From: Bipolaris cookei
Taxonomy: Eukaryota > Ascomycota > Dothideomycetes > Pleosporales > Pleosporaceae
Assembly: GCA_002286855.1 (NCBI GenBank)
Contig: NRSV01000019.1
Span: forward strand, 375,389-439,388
DNA: 64,000 bases
Direction: 5' to 3'
Both the position numbers and the translations under genes were made by a program. A model generated the notes under the pieces. That model was not told the origin of the DNA, made no database searches, and saw only the letters and a list, made by a program, of their open reading frames with translations. Positions 11,275 through 22,560 of this stretch are shown here, one piece after another. Within the stretch, counting starts at the first letter, position 1. Every line of letters begins with the position of its first letter.

Positions 11275-13180
11275 CTACAAGTGAGCCTTTGCCTTTTCCT
11301 CTTGGCGGAACCGTTTCGGCCAAATACCCTGCTTACCCGGTGAAAGAATGCCGTTTGGATCCACCGCGTCCTTGATCGTCTCGACAAATCTCCGGTATGC
11401 ATGGTCGTTGAAATCGTACAGCGAAGCAACGCGATCTAGCCCCTTGTCAGCTCCTAGAAAACTCCACAGCAAAACACAAAAGACGCGTACCCATGGTATT
11501 CACATGACTGCGATACTTGCTGTACCCCCTCTTTTTCCCCTGCTCAAACAAGTCGTCAAAGATCCTCTGCACCGCCTCTCGGTGCTCTGCATTCAACTTG
11601 TCAAATGTAAACATGTTTACAAAGATCGTATGACGTTCGTGCATGAAGAAGTCGCAGAACAAGTCAAATCCATGCTTTTCACAAATGCCCTTGGCCGTCT
11701 TGACCCACGCCAAAATCTCCTTGCCATTGGACGGGATAATCGGACTGTAATCATAATGTGCGCCAATGCCGCCTCCAGACTTTGGCAATCTGAATTTGAC
11801 TATGGGCAGCGACCAGAGCGAAGGTACCCCGACAAAGAAGCCGCCCTCAGTTTCAGGCACTGACGCTGCATCCAGCGTCTGGCCCTCTGGTGCAGCAAAC
11901 ATGTTACCCGCCAGCCGGCCCTTTGGTGCCTTTTGCAGGATAATCTTTTGCAGTTGGTTGAAATGCGCTTGAACCACGTCTTTTGCGCCGTACAGGCCGA
12001 ACTTGACATTCCAGTACCCAAGTCCAAGCTCTGTCTGCAGCTCTTTGATCCGCCAGTCAGGAATCGGCGTGTTGTGCGGCCAAAAGTCTTCGCGCTGGCC
12101 CATCATACCGAGCCACTCTGTCACGTTGGATACATACACGGTGCTTGGCAATAGTCCGTCGCGGCGCAGCGGGCTAAAGATCTCGACAATTGTCTCAACG
12201 TCTTCAAACTCTGGCATGTCAAAAGTGCACGACATGTAGGCCTGTGGCGCAGGCGTGAGCCAGATGCCAAGTTTGGTCACGATACCTAGGTTTGACTGTA
12301 AGAAAAGGCCTTCGATGCTAGGACCAAAGGTGAACTTGGAGAGATGCGCAGACGAAGAGTCGGACACTGCAAATTGACCTGTTCGCACCAGATCGCCGTT
12401 TGCAAGCATGGCTTCCAAGCCAGCAATGTGCTGGTGGTGCGTCGATGTCGGTGTGAAGCCTGTGCCGCGATCGAGCGTGTTGCCAACGACTGAGCCCCAC
12501 CCCAGCGATGGAACGGACGGCCACACATTTAGCTTATTCTTGACACAGTAATCGTACAGCTCTGTAAATGTGACGCCCGGTTCCACAACGGCGTAGGCGT
12601 ACTCAGCATTGACTTCGATAATCTTGTTTATGCGGTGCAAATCTAGTGCCACGGAGCCCGTGACTCGCGGCGCCGGGCCACCATATCTACTTCAAACATT
12701 AGAAGCCGTCTCATCTCACGAGCTATCAGATTTATATTGGGGAAGAAAAAAGAGAGAGAGAGAGAGAGAGAAAGAGAAAGAAAGAAAGAGAGAGAGAGAA
12801 AGAGAAGAGAAAGAAACAAACCCTAGATTCTTCCCCCTCGAAAATGTCCACACAGGAATCTCAAACTCATTCGACACCTTTAGTACCCTCTTGAGCTCCT
12901 CTATATTCTTGGGTCTCACCGCTGCACTAGGAATCTTCCTCGTGCCTTCCTCTTCATGCAGCTCGTACGGATCAATATACTCGACTAGTTTCTCTTCGCT
13001 GTCGTAGACTTGCTCGTCCCCAACCACGCTCTTATACCGTGCTAGCGCTGTATCGAATGTCGAGCGCGAAATGCCGGGTGGCAGCACGCGCGTTAGAGGT
13101 TTACTGATAGAGTTGCGGAAGAGGGTGTAGTGGATTGATTGGTATGTGGGATCCGTGTATGCGGGAGATGGGGGAGGCAT
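11275..13180 (-). CDS. FAD-linked oxidase, vanillyl-alcohol oxidase family, predicted peroxisomal
   Basis: Flavoprotein that oxidises para-substituted phenols such as vanillyl alcohol or 4-alkylphenols. Exons 13180-12822, 12686-11491 and 11453-11275 give 577 aa, close to the family's ~560. Seen: FAD-binding PP-loop GYGGPAPRVTGS created exactly at the first splice, GNTLDRG carrying the acid equivalent to the VAO active-site Asp, a conserved YR pair near the C-terminus (KYRSH), and the family ending DPNGILSPGKQGIWP. The last three residues, AHL, fit the peroxisomal PTS1 pattern, as in known peroxisomal VAO. Intron 1 (12687-12821) contains a GA/CT microsatellite; intron 2 (11454-11490) is only 37 nt. 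The start at 13180 begins MPPPSPAY; the upstream ORF extension looks non-coding. Confidence 0.88.
12751..12816. repeat. GA-rich microsatellite inside intron 1 of the flavoenzyme gene
   Basis: (GA)n with AAAG interruptions on the plus strand, that is a CT-rich tract in the sense of the gene, between donor at 12821 and acceptor at 12687. Confidence 0.9.
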
Positions 13181-14186
13181 TGTTTCTTGGTCTAGTAGTA
13201 ATAGTATAAAGGGAGAGAGAGAGGGAAAAATAAAGGGGGGGGGCAATAGTAAGGTAATTGGTAAAAACAAGTTTGCGATATTAGGAAGAATGATATCGCT
13301 GATTACAACATGTTCTTGCTTACTTGAATGGAGCCTAATTATCAAGAAAACAGAATGCTTCTTCATTTAATATGCCGCTGGTATTTGGGACTTTGCGTAA
13401 TAGACAAGGTTCTTAGTACTGTACCCTTTCCTCACATTTGCGGAGAAAGATGACCCCACATTCTCTCTCCCTTCCTCCAACCTCTCGGGATGGGTCTTGT
13501 TTTTTCACTGACCGCTCGGTGGATTGGCTCCGATTTCATCTATGTACGTACTACACATCTACGGGGTGTTGCGGAAGCAACTGGTCTTGAAACCCCCCCC
13601 CCCCCCCGGAGAGGGGCTACGTGCTACGTGGTTTGGTGTACGTAGTGGGGGGCTTGTAATGTGTGCACCTCGGGTCCGGGTGGGAAGGATGGTACTGTTA
13701 TGTATGTATGCAAGTAATTGCCGAGCGCCATCCCAGTAGCAATAAATTCTGCGCTGCCCTTGTACTGTGAGTAGCGGCCATTAAAAATTGCGATGTTGTT
13801 AAAACAGAGTCTGGCTTACTAATATGAAGACAGAGAACTACCGAGACCATACGTATCTTGATCGACTTCGGTACTACGCAACCGAGCAAGCTATTGAAAT
13901 CCTTTGACTAAAGCGGTAGACACTAGGTTAGTGTATTTTGTCTTGCGTTAAACATCTTACTTATTTACATGATGATTACAACACTATATATAACGTCCGA
14001 TACCTGCCATCCTGGTTTCTGTGTTACACCTATACAGCACTGCCTTATACATACTTGCAATAGTTTCCCGCCTAACTACCACTCATGCCCTAGTGTTCGG
14101 AACAAGACACTGAGTTGTTTGCCTGAACCCTTGTTGACCGTGGCGCAATGTCATCGACACGCGGCTTTGCAACTTCTTGCCGAGCT
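13181..14186. other. Intergenic region, no gene seen
   Basis: 5' flank of the flavoenzyme gene. It holds purine-rich runs near 13213-13245 and a C15 homopolymer at 13593-13607. No supported coding sequence. Confidence 0.6.
13593..13607. repeat. C15 homopolymer
   Basis: Fifteen consecutive cytosines; exact length is liable to sequencing error. Confidence 0.85.
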
Positions 14187-16070
14187 TCACCATTCCAGGC
14201 CTGTCTTTCGTTCCCACACCTTGACAACCGGTGTTGCGTTCAACTCGGGAAATCTTTCTTTATGTAAAAAGACTAAACGACGGAGGATGCGTTCGAGAAG
14301 TGCGCGCCGTGTGACCTCTGGAAACTTGCAGTTATTGCAAAGACTATCGATTTGCAAGCAGTCGATATTTGCCGTATCAACCGGCACCTGCTTAGGTCAG
14401 AAATTGTATCAAGAGATGGATGAGAAGGCATGAGTATATGCTTCTGAGATGCCTCGCTGCTTCAGAGCTTCAAGGATATCTCCCCACACTTGAACTCCAC
14501 TTAGTGTATATACAGCAGACCATGAGCCAAAGAGCGATTCGATCGCCACTCGCATATGCTATGTATTGTGTTATTCTTTGATGACACATAATAACACAAT
14601 TTTCATACCTGCATTACACGAGTGAATGCAAAAGGCATAGCCTTCAGCCCGGGAAAAACCTGCGGCTCCGCAATTACCCATTCTGCTAGTGAACCTTCAA
14701 TGTCCTTCTTTATTCTGATAAATTTGATAAATTGTCCAGGTTTGGGGAAGGCTTGAACAATACTACTCTAAAGCTCATCCTTTGTGCGCGTCTTACTTTG
14801 GCCGCCAAGGCCACTTGCAACTATGCGCTGGTTCTTGTTAGTCGCGCACAGTCATCAGAACGAGGAGCCCAAAACTTGCCTCAGCTAAAACCCAGCGTTG
14901 TAGATTGTTCATTGTTGTCTCGGCGATCTCCAAGTAATCGTTGACGCACATATCTGGAGTCAAGGAGTCTGTTCTCCACAACAACTGCAACAAGGGCATA
15001 CCGAAAGACTACAGAAGTTAACACCATTAATATAAGACTTGGCTCCGTATTCTTACACTATCAATATTTTCATTATTCTGAGAGCGGCTAATGTGTGTTT
15101 CAGCATCGGCCTCTATACTTGGGACTGCTGGTCCGAGGTCACGATTCTCTGTTGGCAAGTGCGGCCTAACTACGGTAGCCTGCATGGCCGCGTTGGTAAC
15201 TGGTGTTTCCTGGATTTTTGGTAGTATTCCACCAGAACCCTCAGCATCCTCGAATTTGATGATGGTGTTCCTGCGTAAGGGTATGCCATTGTTCATGATA
15301 CCTAGCGTTGACTGGCATGGGGCCGATGTCAGACAAGACAATTGGCTATTGTTCATCAGGGTGAGCTCTGGCCGGACCAACATTCCGTGATCGCCTTTGT
15401 GAAGCTTATCCAAGCTTTCAGCCCACTTCTGGAACTCTTCTTGGGACATGCTGTTTAGCAGTGATTGCATGCCAAGCGTCATCTCATTTCTCGACGCTCT
15501 AGATGCCGACATTTGTTGGGTGGTAGGCAAAGCATGATATGCGAATAGATCGGCAGTATGTGGGAACGCATGTATTGTAGCTTCTTCAGTGGCTTCATCG
15601 GGGTCGATATTCCAGTCGCATGTGGATGAATTGCGCCTCTTTTTCTTCGGTGAACGAGATTGCTCAACGATAGTATTGCTAGAGTCCGTAACTCATTCGC
15701 CATTTGAAGTGCCATGTAGTTCTCCAAGCGCGGCCTGCACGGCCAAGACCACCTGATCGGGCGTATCGAAATACCCAGCTAGCATGCCTATCAAACGGCG
15801 TATCATCTCTGATCGAAAGGCCTTCATCGTTCGCCGTATGTTTGCTGGTTTGGCTCATTCTTTGCGCATGTGCTGTTCAACGACATGTTGTCCCAACTGC
15901 TTCAGAACACCATCAGGGAAGCAGATACGGATAAGGCCTTTGACTACATCTCTGAAGAGATCATCTTGGAGGCTAGTAGTAGCCGATAGGACTTTGATGC
16001 GGAAAACCCAGTCCTCGTCCGTCGACAGGGAGCTTGCTCGATCTTACCTAGGCTGCGTGACGGGTCTACA
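14187..16070 (-). pseudogene. Decayed multi-exon gene of unknown function
   Basis: I do not recognise the family. Reading the minus strand from about 16060, one frame gives sustained protein-like sequence down to 15057 (for example GLIRICFPDGVLKQLG, then SRSPKKKRRNSS, a likely nuclear signal, then MSQEEFQKWAESLDKLH). It is broken by two in-frame TGA codons at 15855-15857 and 15693-15695. A canonical intron follows (15009-15056, GTAAGA...CTGTAG), then an exon with MPLLQLLWRTDSLTPD. Further on, a frame change is needed near 14710-14740 to reach LAEWVIAEPQVFPGLKAM; another good intron is at 14559-14608 (GTATGA...ACATAG). The last coding-like piece ends at 14187. Intact splice sites with two stops and a frame change argue for a young pseudogene, unless these are sequence errors. 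Confidence 0.55.
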
Positions 16071-16714
16071 GGTAGATAAGCTAATTGAGTGCATGCGCGT
16101 CCCCTTTGGCGCTGTTGCGCTATCTGGCGATCGGTCCTTCTGGGAACGTTAGTATACTGGCGCTGCTACGCATTGACAATAGTGAGACTGCTTACGCGTC
16201 GTCTCTTCGGTATATCAGCCACAGTGTAGGTTTGCAGGTTGATCTTTGTAGGTGCTGACAGTGGCAGAAGTTAGGGACGAGAAAGGTGCGATGGACAAAT
16301 CAAGAAGTGAGAGTCGCAAGAGGTAGAGGTAGAGGAAAGCTCAGGAGTAAGCAAACAATACTTACTTGATGCGACGAGAGTTGACGTCGAACGAGCAATG
16401 ATTTTGCCAAATAGTGTAAGTGACTGCCCCACTTATTTGCTTATTACCAAGTCTCGATGAAGGTGAGCACATGGCAGGCAGGCGCGAGGGCCATGACGTA
16501 TCATGTGATTGTACCAACCGAGTAAAACAAATGTTCACCTATCTTGTCAGCGGATAATTAAACAGCTATTAGTTTCTTAGAGCCAGCCAACTCTTACTTC
16601 TTTTTGTAGCACATCAGTCAAAGACTGGTCCAATATGCCCAGAAGGCTGCAACAAACAATTTCAACCTTCAATGCCATTTTATTTCTCTTTTTAATCACA
16701 CAAAGAAAAACGGA
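16071..16714. other. Intergenic region, no gene seen
   Basis: It may contain the 5' end of the decayed gene to its left and the 3' UTR of the beta-galactosidase gene. No ORF here is convincing. Confidence 0.5.
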
Positions 16715-19700
16715 TCAAGGTGCCTGCAGTATGACCTCAAACTCAAACGGCTCACAAAGCAAACTGTACTCATCCAAAGTCCTCGGTCCACAACTACCAC
16801 TACCCAATCCATGATGCTGAGCATCTAATCTCAGCACAACTTCCTCTCGCTTGTTCTTCCTCAGCTCATGCGGGTGACCCGCAGCAGCCACATCCTTCAT
16901 CCTGTAGTGGCTGGCTTGGAAGTCGAATAGCTTCCTCTCTGCATCCGCTTTGCCTGCGAATTGAGCGAGCAGTCCCGTGCCACTGCCATTGGTGATGCTG
17001 ACGTAGCGAGTGTCTGTCCGGTTTGCTGATTCTTGAGGGACCTCGTAGTCGACCCATAGCTCATCGATGCTTGAGGCGGTGTATTTACCAACGGGCTGGG
17101 AGAACTTGCTGTCGCGGTACGACTCGCCGAAACCGCGGCCGAACCATTCGATCTTTTGGAACTGCTTTGGGAGTTCTAGGACAAAACCGATGCGTGGGAG
17201 TGTGCGTGGCAGATTTTGACCCTTGGGTGTACCAGTAACGTGCACAGAGAGCGTTCCGCTGGCATTGAATGTGTATGTCAGAATGGTATCAATGGACCAG
17301 GAGAGGACTGGAGGGGCCACACGCTGATGCACGGTAATCTTCAGAGTGTCTGAGCTAGACTGTGACCACTCAACCTTATGAGTCGCTGCCTTGGCATGTT
17401 GGAGATGCTTGTCATTCCAGTCCCAGCCATCTTGCGGTATGTCGTTGTCGGTAGGAGCGCGGAAAACGTCAAATACTGGTGCTTTGGAGATGAGTTCGGT
17501 GGACCCCTGTACCCATGAGGTAAGCGAACCATGAAGCGTGTTGAACTTCCACGCGGCACCATTGGCCGTAATCTTGATGACCGTTTTGGACTCGGCTTCA
17601 ACCTTGATCTCTTTGCCCTTACTATCGGCTCGCTGCAACGGCGCGACCGGGGTGATTGGCACTTGCGCATTTGCAACTTCGAAGCCTGCCTCGAGGTACG
17701 GCGTGGCTTCCTTCAACTGGAATGAGATGTTGAGCAGAACTTCGCCCTTGGGTTCTTCAACCTTTGGAAGTTGCAGATCAAAGGTCTGGCCTGGTAAGAT
17801 GCCCGATGGAATATCCAAGCTTCCAGGTCCGGATCTGGATCCAGACTCAGATGTTGTAGTATAGCTGCAGCTCAAATGGTCCAGTGTGATGAAGTCGTAT
17901 CTGTTGATAAATGTGGCTTTCGAGGCACTCGACTCCAGTAGCTGTACTGGCTCGATAGCTTTCTTGTACTCGATCAAACCCGCATTTGGCTTGTGGTCAG
18001 AGTTGACGAGTCCGTCCATGACGAATGTTGCATCGTGGACTTCTTCTCCAAAATCACCACCATATGCGTAGAATTCTTCTCCAGTCTTCTTATCTTTGGT
18101 GAGAAGGCCGTGGTTGGCCCATTCCCAAGCAAAACCACCTTGCAAAGTGGGATACTTGTAGAAAGCATTGACATACTCCTTGATGTTTCCAGGGCCGTTA
18201 CCCATTGCATGTACCTGATACAGTTAGCCGAGTTGGATATGACTAGCGTACGCTACTCACGAATTCGCAAAGTATAAGCGGCTTCTTCTTCTCCTTGTCC
18301 TCACCAAACCGAACAATCTCATCGATGGGAGGATACATCCTAGAGTACATATCCATTGTGTCGGCGTAGATGTCGGCCTCATAGTGAATAGGCCGGCTGT
18401 CGTCGTATGCCTTGATGTGCTCGTACATGGCTACAAAGTTGCATCCCATGAACGCTTCATTGCCCAAGCTCCAGATGATGACGGAAGGATGCAGCTGATC
18501 TCTCTTTACAAGCGCCTCAGCGCGATCAACGTAGGCGTGCGTCCAATCCTTGTTGTTGGTCGTCCACTCTGCAGCCTCTTTGCGAGTGAGTAGCTGACGC
18601 TCGCGAAAAGGCATAGCGCGCTGTTCCGTGCTGAGCGCTGCGTCCGAGATGCTTTCAAATCCGTGGCATTCCAGATCTGCTTCATCTATGACCCAGAAGC
18701 CCATCTCATCCGCGAGATCGTACAGCCGTGGGTCATTCAGCTGATGCGATGTGCGGATAGCGTTGATGTTATGACGCTTCATAGTCAACAGGTCTTCTTT
18801 CATGAATTCATACGGAACAGCACGGCCACAGGTGGGGTGGTGTTCATGGCGATTGACTCCACGGAAGACGACTCTTTTACCATTGACCAAGAGCAGGCCA
18901 CCTTTCATCTCAACCTGCCTGAATCCAACGCGTTGAGCAATAACTTGGTCACCGGTAGATACTACAAGATGGTAGAGATTTGGTGATTCGGCAGTCCATT
19001 TCAGAGGGTTCTTGACTTGAATGATGAGTTTGGTTTCGCCACTGCCGTCAATCTGAGCTTCTGTGGAAGCAACTTCTTGCTTCTTTGCATCCAGAAGCTT
19101 TGCTGTGACCTTTCCAGATCCAGTGGCAGTGATCTTGAGCTTGAGCTCAGCATCAGTGTAGGAAGAGTCGAGAAGCGTTTGTGCAAAAACGTTCTCGATT
19201 CTAGAAGCCTTAGGGAACCCAACTAAGGAGACATCTCGGAATCTGTAGTAATAAGCATCGAACACGCCAAGGGAAGCGTCGAAACTTACATGCCACTCAA
19301 CCACCACTGGTCCTGGTCTTCAATATACGTCCCGTCACAGTGCTGGTAGACCCTGACGGCTAACGTATTCGCCCCGTGGAAATCGACAAAGGATGTAACG
19401 TCGAATTCATCGGGATTCCTGCTACCCTGGGAATACCCCACTTCCTTTCCGTTGACCCAAACATGAAAGGCCGCATCAACACCTTCGAACCGAAGGCGGA
19501 TCTGGCTGTCCTTTAGTACTTGGGGAACTTCAAACTTGCGGATGTACGAGCCCGTCTCGTTGTCTGTGAATGGGACATTGGGCGGGTCTACAGGGATGTG
19601 ATAAATGACATTGGTATACTGTGGACCTTTACCAAAACCTTGCAGCTGCCACATGCCAGGCACAGCAATGTCACTCCATGATGAAGTGTCGAAGGTAGTC

Positions 19701-19960
19701 GACTCGAAACCTTCAGGCGCCTCAAACGGAGAGTAAGAGTGCTGGAACTTCCATGTACCCGATAGGCTGTGTGTCGAGGATTTGGTCACGTCGGCATTGA
19801 GAGCATCGGCCTCGGACGTATAGTTGTGAAAGTAGGCACGTGCAGGCAAAGTGTTCTTGTGAAGAACCTGGAGATTGTTCCAGTCCGGGACACTCTGGGG
19901 GTGTTGACCTGAAGCCATTGTCGAAGATTTCAGAGATGATGGTAGTACAATGCTCGACAT
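16715..19960 (-). CDS. GH2 beta-galactosidase (LacZ/LAC4 type), intracellular
   Basis: Hydrolyses lactose and other terminal beta-D-galactosides. Exons 19960-19290, 19242-18261 and 18214-16715 encode 1050 aa (LacZ 1023). Seen in order: sugar-binding jelly-roll domain, immunoglobulin-like domain, the TIM-barrel with acid/base Glu486 in IIWSLGNE and nucleophile Glu550 in LILCEF, the signature VHAMGNGPGN split by intron 2, then the beta-sandwich and a large C-terminal domain with FGRGFGESYRDSK. Introns are 47 nt (19243-19289) and 46 nt (18215-18260). No signal peptide, so cytosolic. The ATG at 19960 is used; an in-frame ATG at 19918 in a better context (ACAATGG) may be the true start and would shorten it by 14 aa. 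It faces away from a lactose-type permease gene, implying joint lactose use. Confidence 0.95.
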
Positions 19961-20787
19961 TTGTGCTCTCTACTCTTTCACTTCTGATATTGCAACCCCG
20001 CCTGCAGTAGTCGATGACCGCATTGGGGAAGCCGTCCGCTGGTAAACTGTTAGCCGAGCCATGTGCCTTGTCGAATGAGGGCGGCAGCAAGCGTGACACA
20101 AGGAAGAGAGCTTGCAGCGGAATAGGAATGGGACGATGTCCGGGCGCGTTGAGAGTTCCATGTGGCAGCCGGAAGGCATGCTGCACATGGCTAGTCCACT
20201 TCTCCAGACTCTCCGCGAAATTTTCTCCACGCCCCGCTGCCCAGGCCGACTACGCCAAATGTTCTCTCGCCCGGCGCTCCTCGATTCATAATTTGGCCGA
20301 GCTGCCCAATCTTTTGATTCGTGGTCGTGGCAAGATCTTTACGCGTGGCGTCTTGCAGACGATGCGTTCTGGCAGGCACCGCCGCTGTTGTCCTGCATCT
20401 GGACCTTGTCCCGCTCTTCGGGAAGGCTTTTCCATGGATCGTGACATGATTGAATCCTAGCGCTCTGGTGAGATGCGTGCTTTGGGCGCTCCGTGTCCCC
20501 TCCGTCCCCAAAGTAGCATTGTTACCGCACATCACTTGCGCGCTTGGCTAACGGTGTCTTGGTTGTGCTTAATTATCGGCCTTCTAAAGCATAGACAAGG
20601 CACGGGAGCCATGTCAAACATGACAGGTGCCCCGGTACCATGTCTTAGGGTTGTATGTAGTGTTAGTAGTTTGCGGAGAAATATTCGCACTATAAGATGA
20701 CCCAGTATTCCGGGTTCTCTCCAGCTTTTCAGTGGAGCGCAATTCCATATTTCTTCTCCACAACCCGAGGCGTCGTCATCATACAAC
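19961..20787. promoter_or_regulatory. Shared divergent promoter of the beta-galactosidase and permease genes
   Basis: 827 bp between the two start codons. Seen: a TATA-like TATAAG at 20691 about 97 nt before the permease ATG; a perfect inverted repeat TGTCA-AACA-TGACA at 20612-20625; CreA-type hexamers (SYGGRG) at 20630-20635 (minus) and 20732-20737 (plus). Carbon-catabolite control by CreA is known for fungal lactose genes; that these particular sites act is inference. Confidence 0.5.
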
Positions 20788-22560
20788 ATGGCAGAAAAGA
20801 ACGAGGACATGGGCGCCGTGACGCAACAGCTCAGTGTAGTTGACGATGATCTGCAGCACAAGACCGTCAAGGAGACGAACGTGGCTTCGGTCGCTCTGGG
20901 TACGTTTGCCGAATCTTGTTCTTGAGCAACAATGCTAATTCTACATAGCCGCTGCCATTGAGGCCGAGAAGCCAAAGTTATGGTCTTCAGGAATGATCAG
21001 GCTCTACATGATCATGGGCATCGGATACCTGGTTTCCACGCTTAACGGTTTCGACAGTTCCTTGATGGGCTCAATCAACGCCATGAAAGGCTACCAAAAA
21101 ACCTTTGGCCTGACTGGCGAGGGTTCCACCACCGGTATCATCTTCATCATCTACAACTTGGGCCAGATTGCAGCATTCCCCTTTTGCGGATTTTTAGCCG
21201 ACGGCTGGGGTCGCCGTATCTGCATCTTTGTCGGTTGTGTACTCGTACTGGTCGGAACTGCGGTCCAAGCAACGGCAAATGAGATGGGGCACTTTATTGC
21301 TGGTCGCTTCGTTCTCGGGTTTGGCGCCTCAATCGCCTCTGCAGCGGGTCCTGCGTACACTGTAGAGCTTGCCCATCCCGCTTACCGTGGAACCATGGCC
21401 GGTATGTACAACAATTTTTGGTGGGTTGGCAACATTCTGGCCGGCTGGACCACGTACGGAACAAACCTGCACATGGGCGACTCTGCGTGGTGCTGGAGGA
21501 TCCCGACTATTGTCCAATGTATTCTGCCCACCATTGTCATGGCTCTGATCATGTGTAAGTATACGCTATTTCAAGATTTTCTTAAGGCCAAAAGCTTACT
21601 TGACACTAGTCTTTCCCGAGACGCCACGATGGCTTTTGGCAAACGACAGGCGGGAAGAGGCGATTGCAATAATGGCCAAGTATCACGGCAACGGGAACGA
21701 AGACTCTCCCATTGTGCAGCTCCAACTCCGTGAAATTACCGAGGATTTTGCCCAAACGACTAACGACAATGCTTGGTGGGATTTCCGCGAGCTCGTACAC
21801 ACACGTGCGGCAAGGTACCGATTGGCCATGGTGATTGCTATGGCCTTCTTTGGCCAATGGAGCGGAAATAACGTCGTCAGCTACTTTATGCCTGTCATGG
21901 TAAGTCTTGATGTGACTACACGCTTCGATGCACCAGACTAATCCGTGGGTTTAGATTAAAAACGCTGGTATTAATGATCCCAACAAGCAGCTTCTTATCA
22001 ACGCAATCAACCCCATCTTCTCCATGCTTGCGGCCATTTATGGTGCGACCCTGCTCGACACGCTCGGTCGCCGAAAGATGCTCATGGGCGGTCTCTGGGG
22101 CGGTCTCTTTTCCTACGTTCTCCTCACCGCATTTACCGCAACCGCTAAGCCGGACAATAACCTCGCATACGGCACCATTGTCTCCATCTACCTGTTTGGC
22201 ATTTTCTTCGCATGGGGCTGGACGCCTTTGCAGACGCTTTACTCTGTCGAGTGTCTGGAGAACCGAACTCGCGCCAAGGGTTCTGGCCTCAACTTTCTTT
22301 TCCTCAACATTGCCATGGTGGTCAACACATATGGCATTTCTGTCGGCATGGAGGCGATTGGATGGAAGCTCTATCTCGTGTACATTGGATGGATTTGCGT
22401 CGAGATTGCCGTCATCTTCTTCTTCTTTGTCGAGACTGCTGGCAAGACGCTCGAGGAGCTCAAGGAGATTTTCGAGGCGCCCAACCCCCGCAATGCCAGT
22501 CTCCGCAAGACAAAGGTGGAGATTGATTCGAGTGGTCAGGTGCATAACATCCAAGAGTAG
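20788..22560 (+). CDS. MFS sugar transporter, lactose-permease type (LAC12-like)
   Basis: Plasma-membrane sugar:proton symporter of the sugar porter family. Exons 20788-20899, 20949-21554, 21610-21899 and 21955-22560 give 537 aa; the introns are 49, 55 and 55 nt. Seen: twelve hydrophobic segments, the N-half motif DGWGRR, PETPRWLL at the end of the first half, DTLGRRKM in the second half, and the fungal lactose-permease style tail VETAGKTLEELKEIFEAPNPR. The start at 20788 opens MAEKNEDMGAV. It is divergent from the GH2 beta-galactosidase, the arrangement known for LAC12-LAC4 in Kluyveromyces and for Aspergillus lactose genes, which favours lactose or a related galactoside as substrate. Cellobiose or galactose transport remains possible, because these permeases overlap in specificity. 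Confidence 0.92.

Noticed and set aside
15693..15857. RIP as the cause of the stop codons in the decayed gene
   Set aside because: Both stops are TGA; RIP (CpA to TpA) mainly makes TAA and TAG, so the evidence does not favour it.
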